Part shown: positions 18,332 to 25,894 of the stretch, one piece after another
How the letters are laid out: every line of letters starts with the position of its first letter
Numbering within the stretch: the first letter of the stretch is position 1
Origin: Sulfobacillus thermosulfidooxidans DSM 9293
Lineage (GTDB): Bacteria; Bacillota; Sulfobacillia; Sulfobacillales; Sulfobacillaceae
Direction: 5' to 3'
DNA: 64,000 nt
Assembly: GCF_900176145.1 (NCBI RefSeq)
Contig: NZ_FWWY01000001.1
Location: 915,819 to 979,818, forward strand
The notes under the pieces: model-generated
What the model was told of the DNA's origin: nothing
Seen by the model: the letters and a program-made list of their open reading frames with translations, nothing else
Databases searched by the model: none
Program-made: the position numbers and the translations under genes

Positions 18332-20274
18332 TATTTCGGCGCCGCGGGTTTTTGATAGCTATAAGGCCACTTCCAGTTCAGGCCAAAGACACTGTCAAAT
18401 AAGGGCTGGGCTTTGGGGTCTTGAATTTTGAAATACTGATCGTAAATAGCTCGCGCCACAAATCCCGAGTCCGCCCCCCAATTTCCTTCGCGGATATAGA
18501 CCAGAATCAAAATTTTGGGATGCGGCATGGGACCATAGGTCAAGAAGAAGGCGTTGTAATTATTTGATTGTCCCACGACCTGAGCCGTTCCTGTCTTCGA
18601 AGCCACCGGCACCGGAAGCCCCGCTAACGCGCCATAACCAGTTCCCGAGACGCCTTTAGCAATGTCGGGATCCTGAGCAGACATATCCATGCCCTGATGG
18701 ACAGCATGCCAGATGGAATAGGGCAAATTAATTTTTCCTTGGACTACCGGGTTAAACTTTTTCACGACTTTGCCCGAAGGCGTGGTAATTTCACTAACCA
18801 AATGTGGCCAGTACAGGGTTCCGCCATTGGCAATAGCGGCATCGGCACGGGCCAAGGCAATTAAGGTGTAGCGCGCAATACCTTGGCCAATCACGGTATT
18901 CAAGTTCCATCCCCACGTCCAAGGGCCTTGCCCCGATGCAGCTAAACGAGCCGGTGTGGGAATTTGACTCGTGATCTCTCCTGGTAAATCAATGTGCGTG
19001 GGTTTATTCAGCAAAAACTTCCGCATCCATTTATCCATGGTATTGATGCCCATATCATAACCCAAGGTGTAGAAAAACACGTCGTCAGACAGTCCCAAGG
19101 CCTGCTCCACATTCAACCAGCCAAAACCGGGCGCATACCAATTGCCAAAAGCCCGGTCTTTAGGAAAATAACCGGGATCATAAATTTCGGTGGTAGGAGT
19201 AATGACGCCGGAAGCTAAGGCAGCCACGGCCATAATCGGTTTAAATACCGATCCCGGTGCAAACCAACCCGAAATGGCCTCGTCAATGAAAGGACTAATG
19301 CCCATTTTGGCTAATGGACTGGAAGTCAACTTAGTATAATAACTACTGTATTCTTTGGGATTTGTCGGCAGTAACTTATTGGGATTATAAGTGGGTAAAC
19401 TCGCCATCGCCAAGATATCGCCATTATTGGGATTCATGGCAATCACGGCACCTTGCACAGCCCCCGCACTATGCGAAAAGCCGACGGTGGAGTGTCGCAT
19501 GGCTTTCATGACATAAGCTAATGAGTTTTGCGCCGTTTCTTCTAGGCGCCAATTAATGGTTAAATGAAGCGTATCCCCTGGCGTCGGACCGGAACGGCTA
19601 AGCAACTTGACAAGCTGCCCTTGCCGATTCACTTCTGCATACTCCCCACCAGCATGCCCATGAAGATATTGATTGTATTCGTATTCCAAACCCGCCGCCC
19701 CGACAATCGAAGTCATGGAAAACCCTTTATTCTTCAGCTGTTGATATTCCTGGGCATTGATGCGCTGGGTATAGCCAATGATATTTCCCATCAAATTGCC
19801 ATAAGGATAATAACGAACCGCAATGGGTTGAATGCGCAAATTGGGCAGTTCATTGATGTTTTCTTCGATATTAGTCATTTCACTGGCCGTAAGCCCCGAA
19901 GTAATAACAACTGGATCGTAAGGCGGTAGCTGAGCAATTTGCTTACTAATCAAGTGACTCAAGTACGTTGGTGACTCGCCTAATTCCTTACCCAACAGGC
20001 TCAATTCAGACGGGGGCATGTTTTGCCCATTGGCGAGGTAATATAGTGTCCAGGACGGTTTGGATGTCGCCACAACTTTTCCGTCCGCAGTCACAATGTT
20101 ACCTCGGGGTGCTGGAATCGGTAGCTTACGCAAGGTATCGGCTTGCGCTAAGGCTTCGTAATGACTTCCTTCTTTGACTTGCAAATACCAAAATCGCGTC
20201 CCCACCACAGCAAAGGATGCGGTGACCACTGCCATAAACACAATGCTGCGATTACGGCTTTGACGATTGATCAT
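18328..20274 (-). CDS. mrdA: Penicillin-binding protein 2 (class B transpeptidase)
   Basis: A 648-residue monofunctional transpeptidase for cell elongation or spore peptidoglycan. A signal-anchor helix is at 10-30, the PBP dimerisation region starts with PIPAPRGNIVT (about 52-62), and the transpeptidase domain has the active-site SVFK (Ser342-Lys345) and KTGTAQ near 545. The second motif reads SDD instead of S-x-N, as in many PBP2/SpoVD-like proteins. The length and the missing PASTA domains favour PBP2 over SpoVD. Start ATG 20274 has GAGGGGG about 10 bases upstream. It is not next to rodA here. Confidence 0.9.
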   Translation of the reverse strand: MINRQSRNRSIVFMAVVTASFAVVGTRFWYLQVKEGSHYEALAQADTLRKLPIPAPRGNIVTADGKVVATSKPSWTLYYLANGQNMPPSELSLLGKELGESPTYLSHLISKQIAQLPPYDPVVITSGLTASEMTNIEENINELPNLRIQPIAVRYYPYGNLMGNIIGYTQRINAQEYQQLKNKGFSMTSIVGAAGLEYEYNQYLHGHAGGEYAEVNRQGQLVKLLSRSGPTPGDTLHLTINWRLEETAQNSLAYVMKAMRHSTVGFSHSAGAVQGAVIAMNPNNGDILAMASLPTYNPNKLLPTNPKEYSSYYTKLTSSPLAKMGISPFIDEAISGWFAPGSVFKPIMAVAALASGVITPTTEIYDPGYFPKDRAFGNWYAPGFGWLNVEQALGLSDDVFFYTLGYDMGINTMDKWMRKFLLNKPTHIDLPGEITSQIPTPARLAASGQGPWTWGWNLNTVIGQGIARYTLIALARADAAIANGGTLYWPHLVSEITTPSGKVVKKFNPVVQGKINLPYSIWHAVHQGMDMSAQDPDIAKGVSGTGYGALAGLPVPVASKTGTAQVVGQSNNYNAFFLTYGPMPHPKILILVYIREGNWGADSGFVARAIYDQYFKIQDPKAQPLFDSVFGLNWKWPYSYQKPAAPKY

Positions 20275-20464
20275 TGATGCATATCCCCCTCATTATCCCT
20301 ATCAATCATAATAAACGGTTTGGTTGTCTTCGGGGAGCTCCATAAAAAATTACCAGCTAGGTTTTTGTAATGGAAAATGGAATGATTTCCAATCTCAAGG
20401 ATAAGAGGGCAAAATGAGAAATCCCTAAAGGAACAAAAAAATAACGCGTTTATCACGCGTATAA

Positions 20465-20553
20465 TGGTGCCGGGAACCGGACTTGAACCGGTACGAGCAT
20501 CCCTGCCCGGAGGATTTTAAGTCCTCTGCGTCTGCCTATTCCGCCATCCCGGC
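20465..20553 (-). tRNA. tRNA-Leu (UAA)
   Basis: An 89-nt type II tRNA. Acceptor stem GCCGGGA / TCCCGGC with encoded CCA, a T-arm with GGTTCAAGTCC, a long variable arm and an anticodon arm GAGGACTTAAAATCCTC that presents UAA. It lies between PBP2 and yabR, matching the tRNA position after yabR in Bacillus. Confidence 0.95.
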
Positions 20554-20564
20554 AAATTATTCAA

Positions 20565-20981
20565 TTAGCGACTAGCGCCTCGACCGCCTCGTTTAGATTC
20601 CGTATTTCTCCGCAAATCCTGTAAACGATCTTCACTATCTTTCATAAACCGTTGCATCTTATCTTCAAAAGATATTTGCGATGAAGCACGTCGCTCACGA
20701 TGACCGGAATCACGTGGCGATGGCGTTTCACGCTGAGCCTTCGGTTGAGCTTGACGAATCGAAAGTGCAATTTTTCCGGAAGGATCCATTGAAAGAACCT
20801 TCACCGTGACTTTGTCACTTTCTTTCAGATAATCTTTGATGTCCTTAACGTATGCATCTGCCACTTCCGAAATGTGAACCAACCCAGTCTTTCCGGTGGG
20901 CAACACAACAAAAGCTCCAAACGGTGCGATACCGCTCACAGTTCCTTCTACGATCTGCCCTACTTCAAGTTCAGACGGCAT
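20565..20981 (-). CDS. yabR: S1-domain RNA-binding protein YabR
   Basis: A 138-residue protein with one S1 domain at residues 5-75 (VGQIVEGTVSGIAPFGAFVVL, KTGLVHISEV) and a charged, Arg-rich, disordered tail. The family (YabR, general stress protein 13) binds RNA or ribosomes. Position between divIC and spoIIE is conserved in Bacillus; here the IS copy and a 14-kb block now separate it from these neighbours. The AGGAGG is 14 bases from the ATG, longer than usual. A consensus promoter lies about 55 bp upstream. Confidence 0.92.
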   Translation of the reverse strand: MPSELEVGQIVEGTVSGIAPFGAFVVLPTGKTGLVHISEVADAYVKDIKDYLKESDKVTVKVLSMDPSGKIALSIRQAQPKAQRETPSPRDSGHRERRASSQISFEDKMQRFMKDSEDRLQDLRRNTESKRGGRGASR

Positions 20982-21035
20982 ACGTCTTATATTATCCTCC
21001 TAAATAAAAGCTCAACTCGCCTCACGACAACGTTA

Positions 21036-21064
21036 ATTATAAAATGCAAGGTCATAACTGTCAA
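21036..21064 (-). promoter_or_regulatory. Consensus SigA promoter of yabR
   Basis: TTGACA (21064-21059) and TATAAT (21041-21036) with a 17-bp spacer, both perfect. The IS end is only 14 bp above the -35, so yabR kept its own promoter after the insertion. Confidence 0.9.
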
Positions 21065-21078
21065 TCGGTAAAAGGTTG

Positions 21079-22798
21079 GAGTTTTTTCCGCTGTAGCCGA
21101 TTTCAGTCAATCTGCGGCGACTCCACAGCCGTTTGTCACGCAGATCCCAGAGGGTGAATGGGCCTCAATTATGGCGGAACAGGATGAATCGACGCCGAAG
21201 CAGCGGCCCGACGGGCCGTTCCGGGATTTCGATGAATGGGGGTGGGGTTCACGACCCCACGAGGCGGCGCATCCGCTCCGGTTGCCGTTGCCGTATCCGC
21301 CCGAGCGCCATCGCCAACATCACGATGAGGGCCAACCCGCAGCGGAGTTGCATTTTCTTTAGCCCCCGAATGGTATGGAGTTCCAACCCGAACGACACAT
21401 CCAACCGACTGTTCACCCGTTCCACCGCCGTGCGATGGGCATACTCGCGCTTCCATTGATAACTGGCCCGGTCCATGGGCGTAAAAATCCGCCGATCGGT
21501 CTGTAAGGGAATGCGCAGGCCCTGGACGACGGGGCAGGTGTCTTGACCCCGGCAGGACACGCCCGCAAAGCGGGCGGGGCACCGCTTTTTGAGACGTTGG
21601 CGCCTGACTTCGAATCCGCCGTTACTCATGGTGTGAACCTGACCCGTGACCGGATCCTGACAAAAGACGTCGCCACGATAATTGTAGGTCACCGTCGAAT
21701 GGCCCGGTAGCACTCGCGTGGCATCCGGGTCCCGCCACATATTCCGGATATCGATCACCGGCTTAATCTGGTAGCTATCCCAGCAGGCGGCGATCAATTT
21801 GGTATCATCATAGCCCCGGTCGGCCGTTAAAAGGACGGCACGGGACAGCAGCACCCCGTGGCGATGGTGCAGATGATCCAACATGGGCATCGCCCGGGTC
21901 ACATCGGACACCGACGCTTTCGTCACCTCCCACGCCACCGGCAATTCGTACGTCGAATCCACCACCAGGTGCAGCTTATACCCGAACCACTTGACCACTT
22001 TGGTCCAGGTAGTCCCGTCCTCATGCACACCGCGGTATTCCTTCCGTCCAAAATCGGCATCGACGTCCCGGCGCCCATCGGCGGTGGGGTTTTTGGCGGG
22101 CCGCACGGCCCGCGACGAGATACCCTTGCTGTCCATGGCCAAGCGCTGACCGAAATTCGGGAGCACGGCGGCGAGGTCATCCACCAGCTGCTCAAACATC
22201 CCGTCCACGGTATCCTGTTCGGCCATCAGACGATGCAGAAATCGGGTGTAGGCCGACGCGGGCGGGACGGCCGCGTTGCGGAACCCGCACAGCATGCGCA
22301 GTTGCGCATTGCGGGCCAGTTCTCGGCGAAGGCTCTCGATGCTGGGGTGTTGGAAAACCACCCCGGCCAACACCGAATTCCACATCGCCCGGACCGGGTA
22401 CGCATTCCGCCCATGCCCACGGGCGGCTTCCAGGTGGGCCATGAGGGTTTCATCCGGGACCGTCTCGAGGACGAGCACGAGGCGTTCGAGGTCGCCTAAT
22501 TCTTCGAGATCTTGCCACGAAAAGAGAGAAAGTTGTGGTATGATAGCCATACGGGAGAGCTCCTTTCGGAAAATTGTGGTTGGTACTTCAATTTTACCAG
22601 AGCTCGGCCCGTTTTTCTTAGGGTTTTGCGGGTTTCGGGGATCGCGGCACGGTGTGCCGCGGGTGGGGTCAAATCGGCCGCCGGCGGCCGACCGGGAACC
22701 GAAAAGCCGCATTCCTCCGTCCATGAATGGGGGAAATTCTTTATGAGCCTCTGCGAATCCCGCGCCCCTCTACGGTTTCAAGACAGCGCAAATGCCTC
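21079..22798 (-). mobile_element. Insertion sequence, 1,720 bp, copy 1
   Basis: Ends were fixed by comparison with the copy at 56804-58523. Imperfect terminal repeats are GAGTTTTTTCCGCTGT and GAGGCATTTGCGCTGT (12 of 16 identical). Flanking direct repeat is GTTG (21075-21078 and 22799-22802). The element is one transposase gene plus about 170 bp on the 3' side and 250 bp on the 5' side. The two copies differ at only two bases that I noticed, so spread was recent. It is inserted between divIC and yabR. Confidence 0.92.
21249..22550 (-). CDS. DDE transposase (IS4/IS5/IS1182-like)
   Basis: A 433-residue transposase. ATG 22550 is taken as start because AAAGGAG lies 9 bases upstream; the open frame goes 58 codons further but that part is untypical. 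An N-terminal DUF772-like domain (VRAMWNSVLAGVVFQHPSIESLRREL) is followed by the DDE core: MDSKG, TADRGYDD and TAVERVNSRLD carry the Asp, Asp and Glu. Several CxxxC-type cysteines (KRCPARFAGVSCRGQDTC) lie before the last motif. The exact IS family is not assigned. Differs from copy 2 by Ala for Thr in RNAYPV. Confidence 0.93.
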   Translation of the reverse strand: MAIIPQLSLFSWQDLEELGDLERLVLVLETVPDETLMAHLEAARGHGRNAYPVRAMWNSVLAGVVFQHPSIESLRRELARNAQLRMLCGFRNAAVPPASAYTRFLHRLMAEQDTVDGMFEQLVDDLAAVLPNFGQRLAMDSKGISSRAVRPAKNPTADGRRDVDADFGRKEYRGVHEDGTTWTKVVKWFGYKLHLVVDSTYELPVAWEVTKASVSDVTRAMPMLDHLHHRHGVLLSRAVLLTADRGYDDTKLIAACWDSYQIKPVIDIRNMWRDPDATRVLPGHSTVTYNYRGDVFCQDPVTGQVHTMSNGGFEVRRQRLKKRCPARFAGVSCRGQDTCPVVQGLRIPLQTDRRIFTPMDRASYQWKREYAHRTAVERVNSRLDVSFGLELHTIRGLKKMQLRCGLALIVMLAMALGRIRQRQPERMRRLVGS

Positions 22799-22852
22799 GT
22801 TGAAAGGCTAGTAATCGTTTAGCAAAAAATGGCTTGCGCGAGTCCTCGGATT

Positions 22853-23134
22853 TTATGGTTGGTTGAGAGCCGGATCAGGAATGGCCATCTTTCCCGTAAT
22901 CATCTTTTTAACCATTACCGGATTTTTTAGTTCTTGAATATCTTGTTGCAGTTTCGCATTTTGTGTTTGCACGGCTTGGATATTATGATTTAACGTCAGT
23001 TCATCATGCCACAAAACCCAAATGTGAATTCCCGATTGAACGGTCCAAAAACTTAAATAACCCAACACAAACACGGTGACAAAGCGCTTCCAATTCCAAC
23101 GTAAGCGTACCCGTTTTTGTCCAGCAATAGCCAC
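22853..23134 (-). CDS. divIC: Cell-division protein DivIC/FtsB
   Basis: A 93-residue bitopic protein: short basic N-terminus, one membrane helix (about 17-37, FVTVFVLGYLSFWTVQSGI), then a coiled coil (LTLNHNIQAVQTQNAKLQQDIQELK). This matches septum-formation initiator DivIC/FtsB, which works with FtsL and DivIB/FtsQ. The GTG start at 23134 overlaps the stop of the upstream HTH gene (TAGTG), and its ribosome site GAGGAGG lies inside that gene, so they are translationally coupled. The gene lies upstream of yabR as in Bacillus, but the IS now sits between. Confidence 0.88.
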   Translation of the reverse strand: MAIAGQKRVRLRWNWKRFVTVFVLGYLSFWTVQSGIHIWVLWHDELTLNHNIQAVQTQNAKLQQDIQELKNPVMVKKMITGKMAIPDPALNQP

Positions 23135-23370
23135 TAAATCTCCTCCTCGTCCTCATCCTCCGCAGCCATAACGCCCAGCGGATCCCCACTAATGACCAGA
23201 ACGACTTGATACCCTTTGGTTTTCGCCCGGTTGTAAAGCGTTGCCACCGTTGCCGGCGACAGACCCAACCGTTTCGCAATGGCCTCACTGGACACTCCTG
23301 TTTCCTTTAAGGCCACCACTTGGCGTTCACGAAATGATAATTTCTCGAGTCCGCGAATTTCAATTTGCAT
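23134..23370 (-). CDS. Small HTH DNA-binding protein
   Basis: A 78-residue protein that is almost entirely a SigA-region-4/LuxR-type helix-turn-helix (LSFRERQVVALKETGVSSEA, then AKRLGLSPATVATLYNRAK), followed by an acidic tail EDEDEEE. It is not in the Bacillus yabQ-divIC interval. It probably regulates its own operon: a pair of perfect 11-bp repeats lies 25-46 bp upstream of its start. Targets are unknown. Confidence 0.78.
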   Translation of the reverse strand: MQIEIRGLEKLSFRERQVVALKETGVSSEAIAKRLGLSPATVATLYNRAKTKGYQVVLVISGDPLGVMAAEDEDEEEI

Positions 23371-23382
23371 AATCTCTCCAAG

Positions 23383-23416
23383 TTATCCACAGGTTGTGTA
23401 CAAACTGTGTACAAAC
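23383..23416. promoter_or_regulatory. DnaA-box-like site and tandem 11-bp repeats
   Basis: TTATCCACA at 23383-23391 is a perfect DnaA-box consensus. It is followed by two abutting copies of TGTGTACAAAC (23395-23405 and 23406-23416), one helical turn apart. The region is the 5' leader or promoter of the small HTH gene and divIC on the minus strand. A repressor or activator site is likely; a replication role is not indicated. Confidence 0.55.
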
Positions 23417-23473
23417 TTATTACAAAATTATGACATGGTTTTTACATTATAAAACAGGCAAGAGGTTTTCGCA

Positions 23474-23926
23474 CTACATTTCGGGGGAATTAGGTGGGGG
23501 CGAAGGAGGCTTTTTTTTCGGGGCCAAAATTTTTTGGTGGGCCGATCGCAGCATATGGTGAAAAGGCGTGATCAATGTGCGAAGAAACCAACGGAAGGGA
23601 AATGTCACATAAAAGACCATGCGCGCCTCAACAAACAAAATCCGTGATATCCAACCAAAGGTTGTCGGGGCAGCCAACCAAACCCATAACCCGTAACCGA
23701 GAGCGATAACCAACAAGCTCCACGCATGAAACACACCCCAATCAGTCCATAAATAAACGACTAAAATCAAAAGAGCCGCTATCACAAACCATAGCCAGTC
23801 CAAAAAATGACCAATGACATTCCAGATGTGCCATTGCGTCCGCATGGCTCCATAAATCGTCGATAACAGCCCTAAACTGATCCCGGCTAACAGCCATGCC
23901 GCAATGGTAAATTCCGGTGACATCAT
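23474..23926 (-). CDS. yabQ: Spore cortex biosynthesis protein YabQ
   Basis: A protein of about 150 residues with four or five membrane helices after the start MMSPEF. YabQ is needed for spore cortex formation, is made under SigE and sits in the forespore outer membrane. The Pro/Lys-rich C-terminal tail (PKKKPPSPPP) is cytoplasmic or intermembrane. Start ATG 23926 (or 23923) has AGGAG about 10 bases upstream; the open frame continues upstream but overlaps yabP. It is directly after yabP, as in Bacillus. Confidence 0.88.
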   Translation of the reverse strand: MMSPEFTIAAWLLAGISLGLLSTIYGAMRTQWHIWNVIGHFLDWLWFVIAALLILVVYLWTDWGVFHAWSLLVIALGYGLWVWLAAPTTFGWISRILFVEARMVFYVTFPFRWFLRTLITPFHHMLRSAHQKILAPKKKPPSPPPNSPEM

Positions 23927-23939
23927 GAAGACATCACTC

Positions 23940-24221
23940 CTAGCGCCATAATCTCGCCCATGTGCCGTCACTTTTGCCAGGCTTTTTACGGGAATAGACG
24001 AGGGAATCAATATCCCCTTCGGCCACAAAACTGCCGGAATCGAGATCCAACTGGTGGATCCGCAAATTATGCCCTTTGATCGTTAAAATGCCCATATCTG
24101 TGGATAACATAATGACGTCGTCGTCAAAGTTTTCTACATGCTGAACGCCTTCGATGGTTAATTGAGTGCGGTTAGTCAAGGTCAAGAGATGTGTGCGAGT
24201 CTTGTCGCGTTTTTCGTCCAT
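23940..24221 (-). CDS. yabP: Sporulation protein YabP
   Basis: A 93-residue YabP/YqfC-family protein. Family-typical segments: HLLTLTNRTQLTIEGVQHVENFDDDVIML and MGILTIKGHNLRIHQLDLDSG. YabP is made in the mother cell with YabQ and is linked to spore-coat or cortex assembly. It precedes yabQ with 13 bp between stop and start, so the two are one operon. Confidence 0.92.
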   Translation of the reverse strand: MDEKRDKTRTHLLTLTNRTQLTIEGVQHVENFDDDVIMLSTDMGILTIKGHNLRIHQLDLDSGSFVAEGDIDSLVYSRKKPGKSDGTWARLWR

Positions 24222-24275
24222 GGCACAGCCCCGCTTTCTTCGATGTCATAGAAGACTATGCCGGAAAAAGGCCCG

Positions 24276-24515
24276 CTAGACCTCATGAAAGAGTTCCGAT
24301 GCGCGGTTGGCCGGAACATTTTCCACAATCTTTTCAATCACGACACGCCTGGTTCCAGACGGCAATTGAATTTCCAATTGGTCGCCCACATGAACTTCGT
24401 AACCGGCCTTGACGATCTTGCCATTGACCGATACCCGCCCACTATCACAGACTTCTTTGGCTAAGGTTCGCCGTTTGATAATCCGGCTAACTTTTAGAAA
24501 CTTATCAATACGCAT
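24276..24515 (-). CDS. rqcP: S4-domain ribosome quality control factor RqcP (YabO)
   Basis: A 79-residue protein that is an S4 RNA-binding domain: MRIDKFLKVSRIIKRRTLAKE, SGRVSVNGKIVKAGYEVHVGD. RqcP works with RqcH to add alanine tails on stalled 60S-like 50S subunits. The start ATG at 24515 follows GGGGTGG. It lies between HU and yabP, the same slot as yabO in Bacillus. Confidence 0.93.
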   Translation of the reverse strand: MRIDKFLKVSRIIKRRTLAKEVCDSGRVSVNGKIVKAGYEVHVGDQLEIQLPSGTRRVVIEKIVENVPANRASELFHEV

Positions 24516-24564
24516 GGAACCACCCCTTAACTTTTTGTCCGTTCTTATTTCTTATCATGCCAGG

Positions 24565-24591
24565 CAAAAAAGCCCTGCGAACAGCAGGGCT
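24565..24591 (-). terminator. Intrinsic terminator after HU gene
   Basis: Stem AGCCCTGC / GCAGGGCT with a 5-base loop, followed on the minus strand by T6. It ends the HU transcript 17 bp after the stop and separates it from rqcP. Confidence 0.92.
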
Positions 24592-24607
24592 CCGTCATAT
24601 ACCACGA

Positions 24608-24883
24608 TTATTTAGCCACGGACTCTTTGAGAGCTTTTCCCGCTTTAAATGCTGGCACTTTGCCTCCCGCAATTTCCAAGGTGTCGCCGGTCCTCGGGTT
24701 CCGCCCAATCCGCGCGGCACGTTCGCGCACTTCAAATGTTCCAAAACCGACCAATGAAACCTTATCCCCTTTGGTTAAGGCCTCTTCAATGGACTCCACC
24801 ATGGCGTTGACTGCACGCTCAGCATCCTTCTTACTCATGCCAGCCCGTTCCGCTACGCTTGATACTAAATCCGCTTTGTTCAC
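24608..24883 (-). CDS. hup: DNA-binding protein HU
   Basis: A 91-residue nucleoid protein with the HU core ([24 protein letters not shown]) and the DNA-binding arm signature [21 protein letters not shown]. The GTG at 24883 is a better start than the ATG at 24889, because the AGGAGGG lies one base from that ATG but 7 from the GTG, and HU usually begins M-N-K. It has its own terminator. Confidence 0.95.
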   Translation of the reverse strand: MNKADLVSSVAERAGMSKKDAERAVNAMVESIEEALTKGDKVSLVGFGTFEVRERAARIGRNPRTGDTLEIAGGKVPAFKAGKALKESVAK

Positions 24884-24965
24884 TGCCATCCCTCCTGATC
24901 ATTCACTAAATTTCACTGAGATTCATGCTCGTTATTCGCCAAAAAGAGAAAAAATCCTGTCTCGC

Positions 24966-25814
24966 TTAGGAGAAATTCATGCCATTACTGAAAAACGCCA
25001 ATCGTGTCCATAAGGACCATTCCGCATCCTGATGATACTGACGGCTCACGTCGGCAACGGCCCAGGCCGCATCTGCCAACGTTTCTTCCAGTTTTCCCTC
25101 ACCATTTCCAATATATACCTTAAGGAGTTCGGATACGGCCTCGAAAACGTTACTCGTTGGCAAAATTCCGCGTTTACCAAGACGCCTCGCCCAGACTAAA
25201 CTTGGGTATACCCACTCAGCCGCGTGAGTTCGTGGAGGATCCAGGGTTTTAAGTTGCTCCCACTGGCTAGCGACTGCTGAGGCGGTTGCCCCGTGTTCAT
25301 CCGAAAAGACATGAGGATGCCGCCGAATCAGTTTCGCTACTTGACCGTGAACCACATCGGCTAAGGAAAACGTCTTCGCTATGGCGCTGTGAAACACGAC
25401 TTGCAGCAGGACATCGCCCAATTCGTCTGCCAATCCCGCTTCATCCCCGGCAACAATCGCTTCACTGGCTTCATAGCTTTCATCCAGTAAATAGCGGAGG
25501 AGGGATAAAGGAGTTTGTTCACGGTCCCACGGGCAGCCATCTTCCGCTAATAACCGCGTCATGACATGCTCTAAAGGACCGACGGAGGTCGGATTACCCG
25601 GAAGTTGCAAGCGGTCGCCCGCTTGTAATTGAATCGTTTTGAGATCTTTCCACTCGATTTCCCTGGGCGTTTCACCCTGGGGCAGAAGAAGCGCCCGCGA
25701 ATTGCCAGGAAAATAGGCGCCAAAGCGCACATAGAGATCTTCCCCGTCAAATGGGCCTTCAATAATGAAACGATCTTCTGCGTCACCTGAAGGGCGAAAT
25801 GTCCATTCGGACAA
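24966..25814 (-). CDS. mazG: Nucleoside triphosphate pyrophosphohydrolase MazG
   Basis: Hydrolyses (d)NTPs to the monophosphate and pyrophosphate. The MazG domain (residues about 80-190) has the metal motif DESYEASEAI and 13 residues later LADELGDVLLQVVFHS. A second, weaker MazG-like half fills the C-terminus. The N-terminal 80 residues are unlike the SAM-methyltransferase domain fused to MazG in Bacillus YabN, and I do not recognise them. Start TTG 25814 has AAGGAG 9 bases upstream. It follows the yabM-like gene, as in Bacillus. Confidence 0.9.
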   Translation of the reverse strand: MSEWTFRPSGDAEDRFIIEGPFDGEDLYVRFGAYFPGNSRALLLPQGETPREIEWKDLKTIQLQAGDRLQLPGNPTSVGPLEHVMTRLLAEDGCPWDREQTPLSLLRYLLDESYEASEAIVAGDEAGLADELGDVLLQVVFHSAIAKTFSLADVVHGQVAKLIRRHPHVFSDEHGATASAVASQWEQLKTLDPPRTHAAEWVYPSLVWARRLGKRGILPTSNVFEAVSELLKVYIGNGEGKLEETLADAAWAVADVSRQYHQDAEWSLWTRLAFFSNGMNFS

Positions 25815-25894
25815 CGTTCCAGGCTCCTTTCCTCAAAGCGATATCTCAGTATACCAGGTTATCCCTGACATACCAAAGAATATAGGGTTTTAGC

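Noticed and set aside
21858-22499. 213-codon plus-strand frame inside IS copy 1 (and its mirror at 57103-57744)
   Set aside because: Antisense to the transposase; it exists only because of the high GC content and codon bias of that gene.
22551-22724. 58-codon N-terminal extension of the transposase
   Set aside because: It covers the IS terminal region, reads as low-complexity Pro/Arg/Gly sequence and precedes the clear ribosome site.
23383-23416. Replication origin
   Set aside because: Only one DnaA box, no dnaA/dnaN nearby and only a short A/T-rich stretch.
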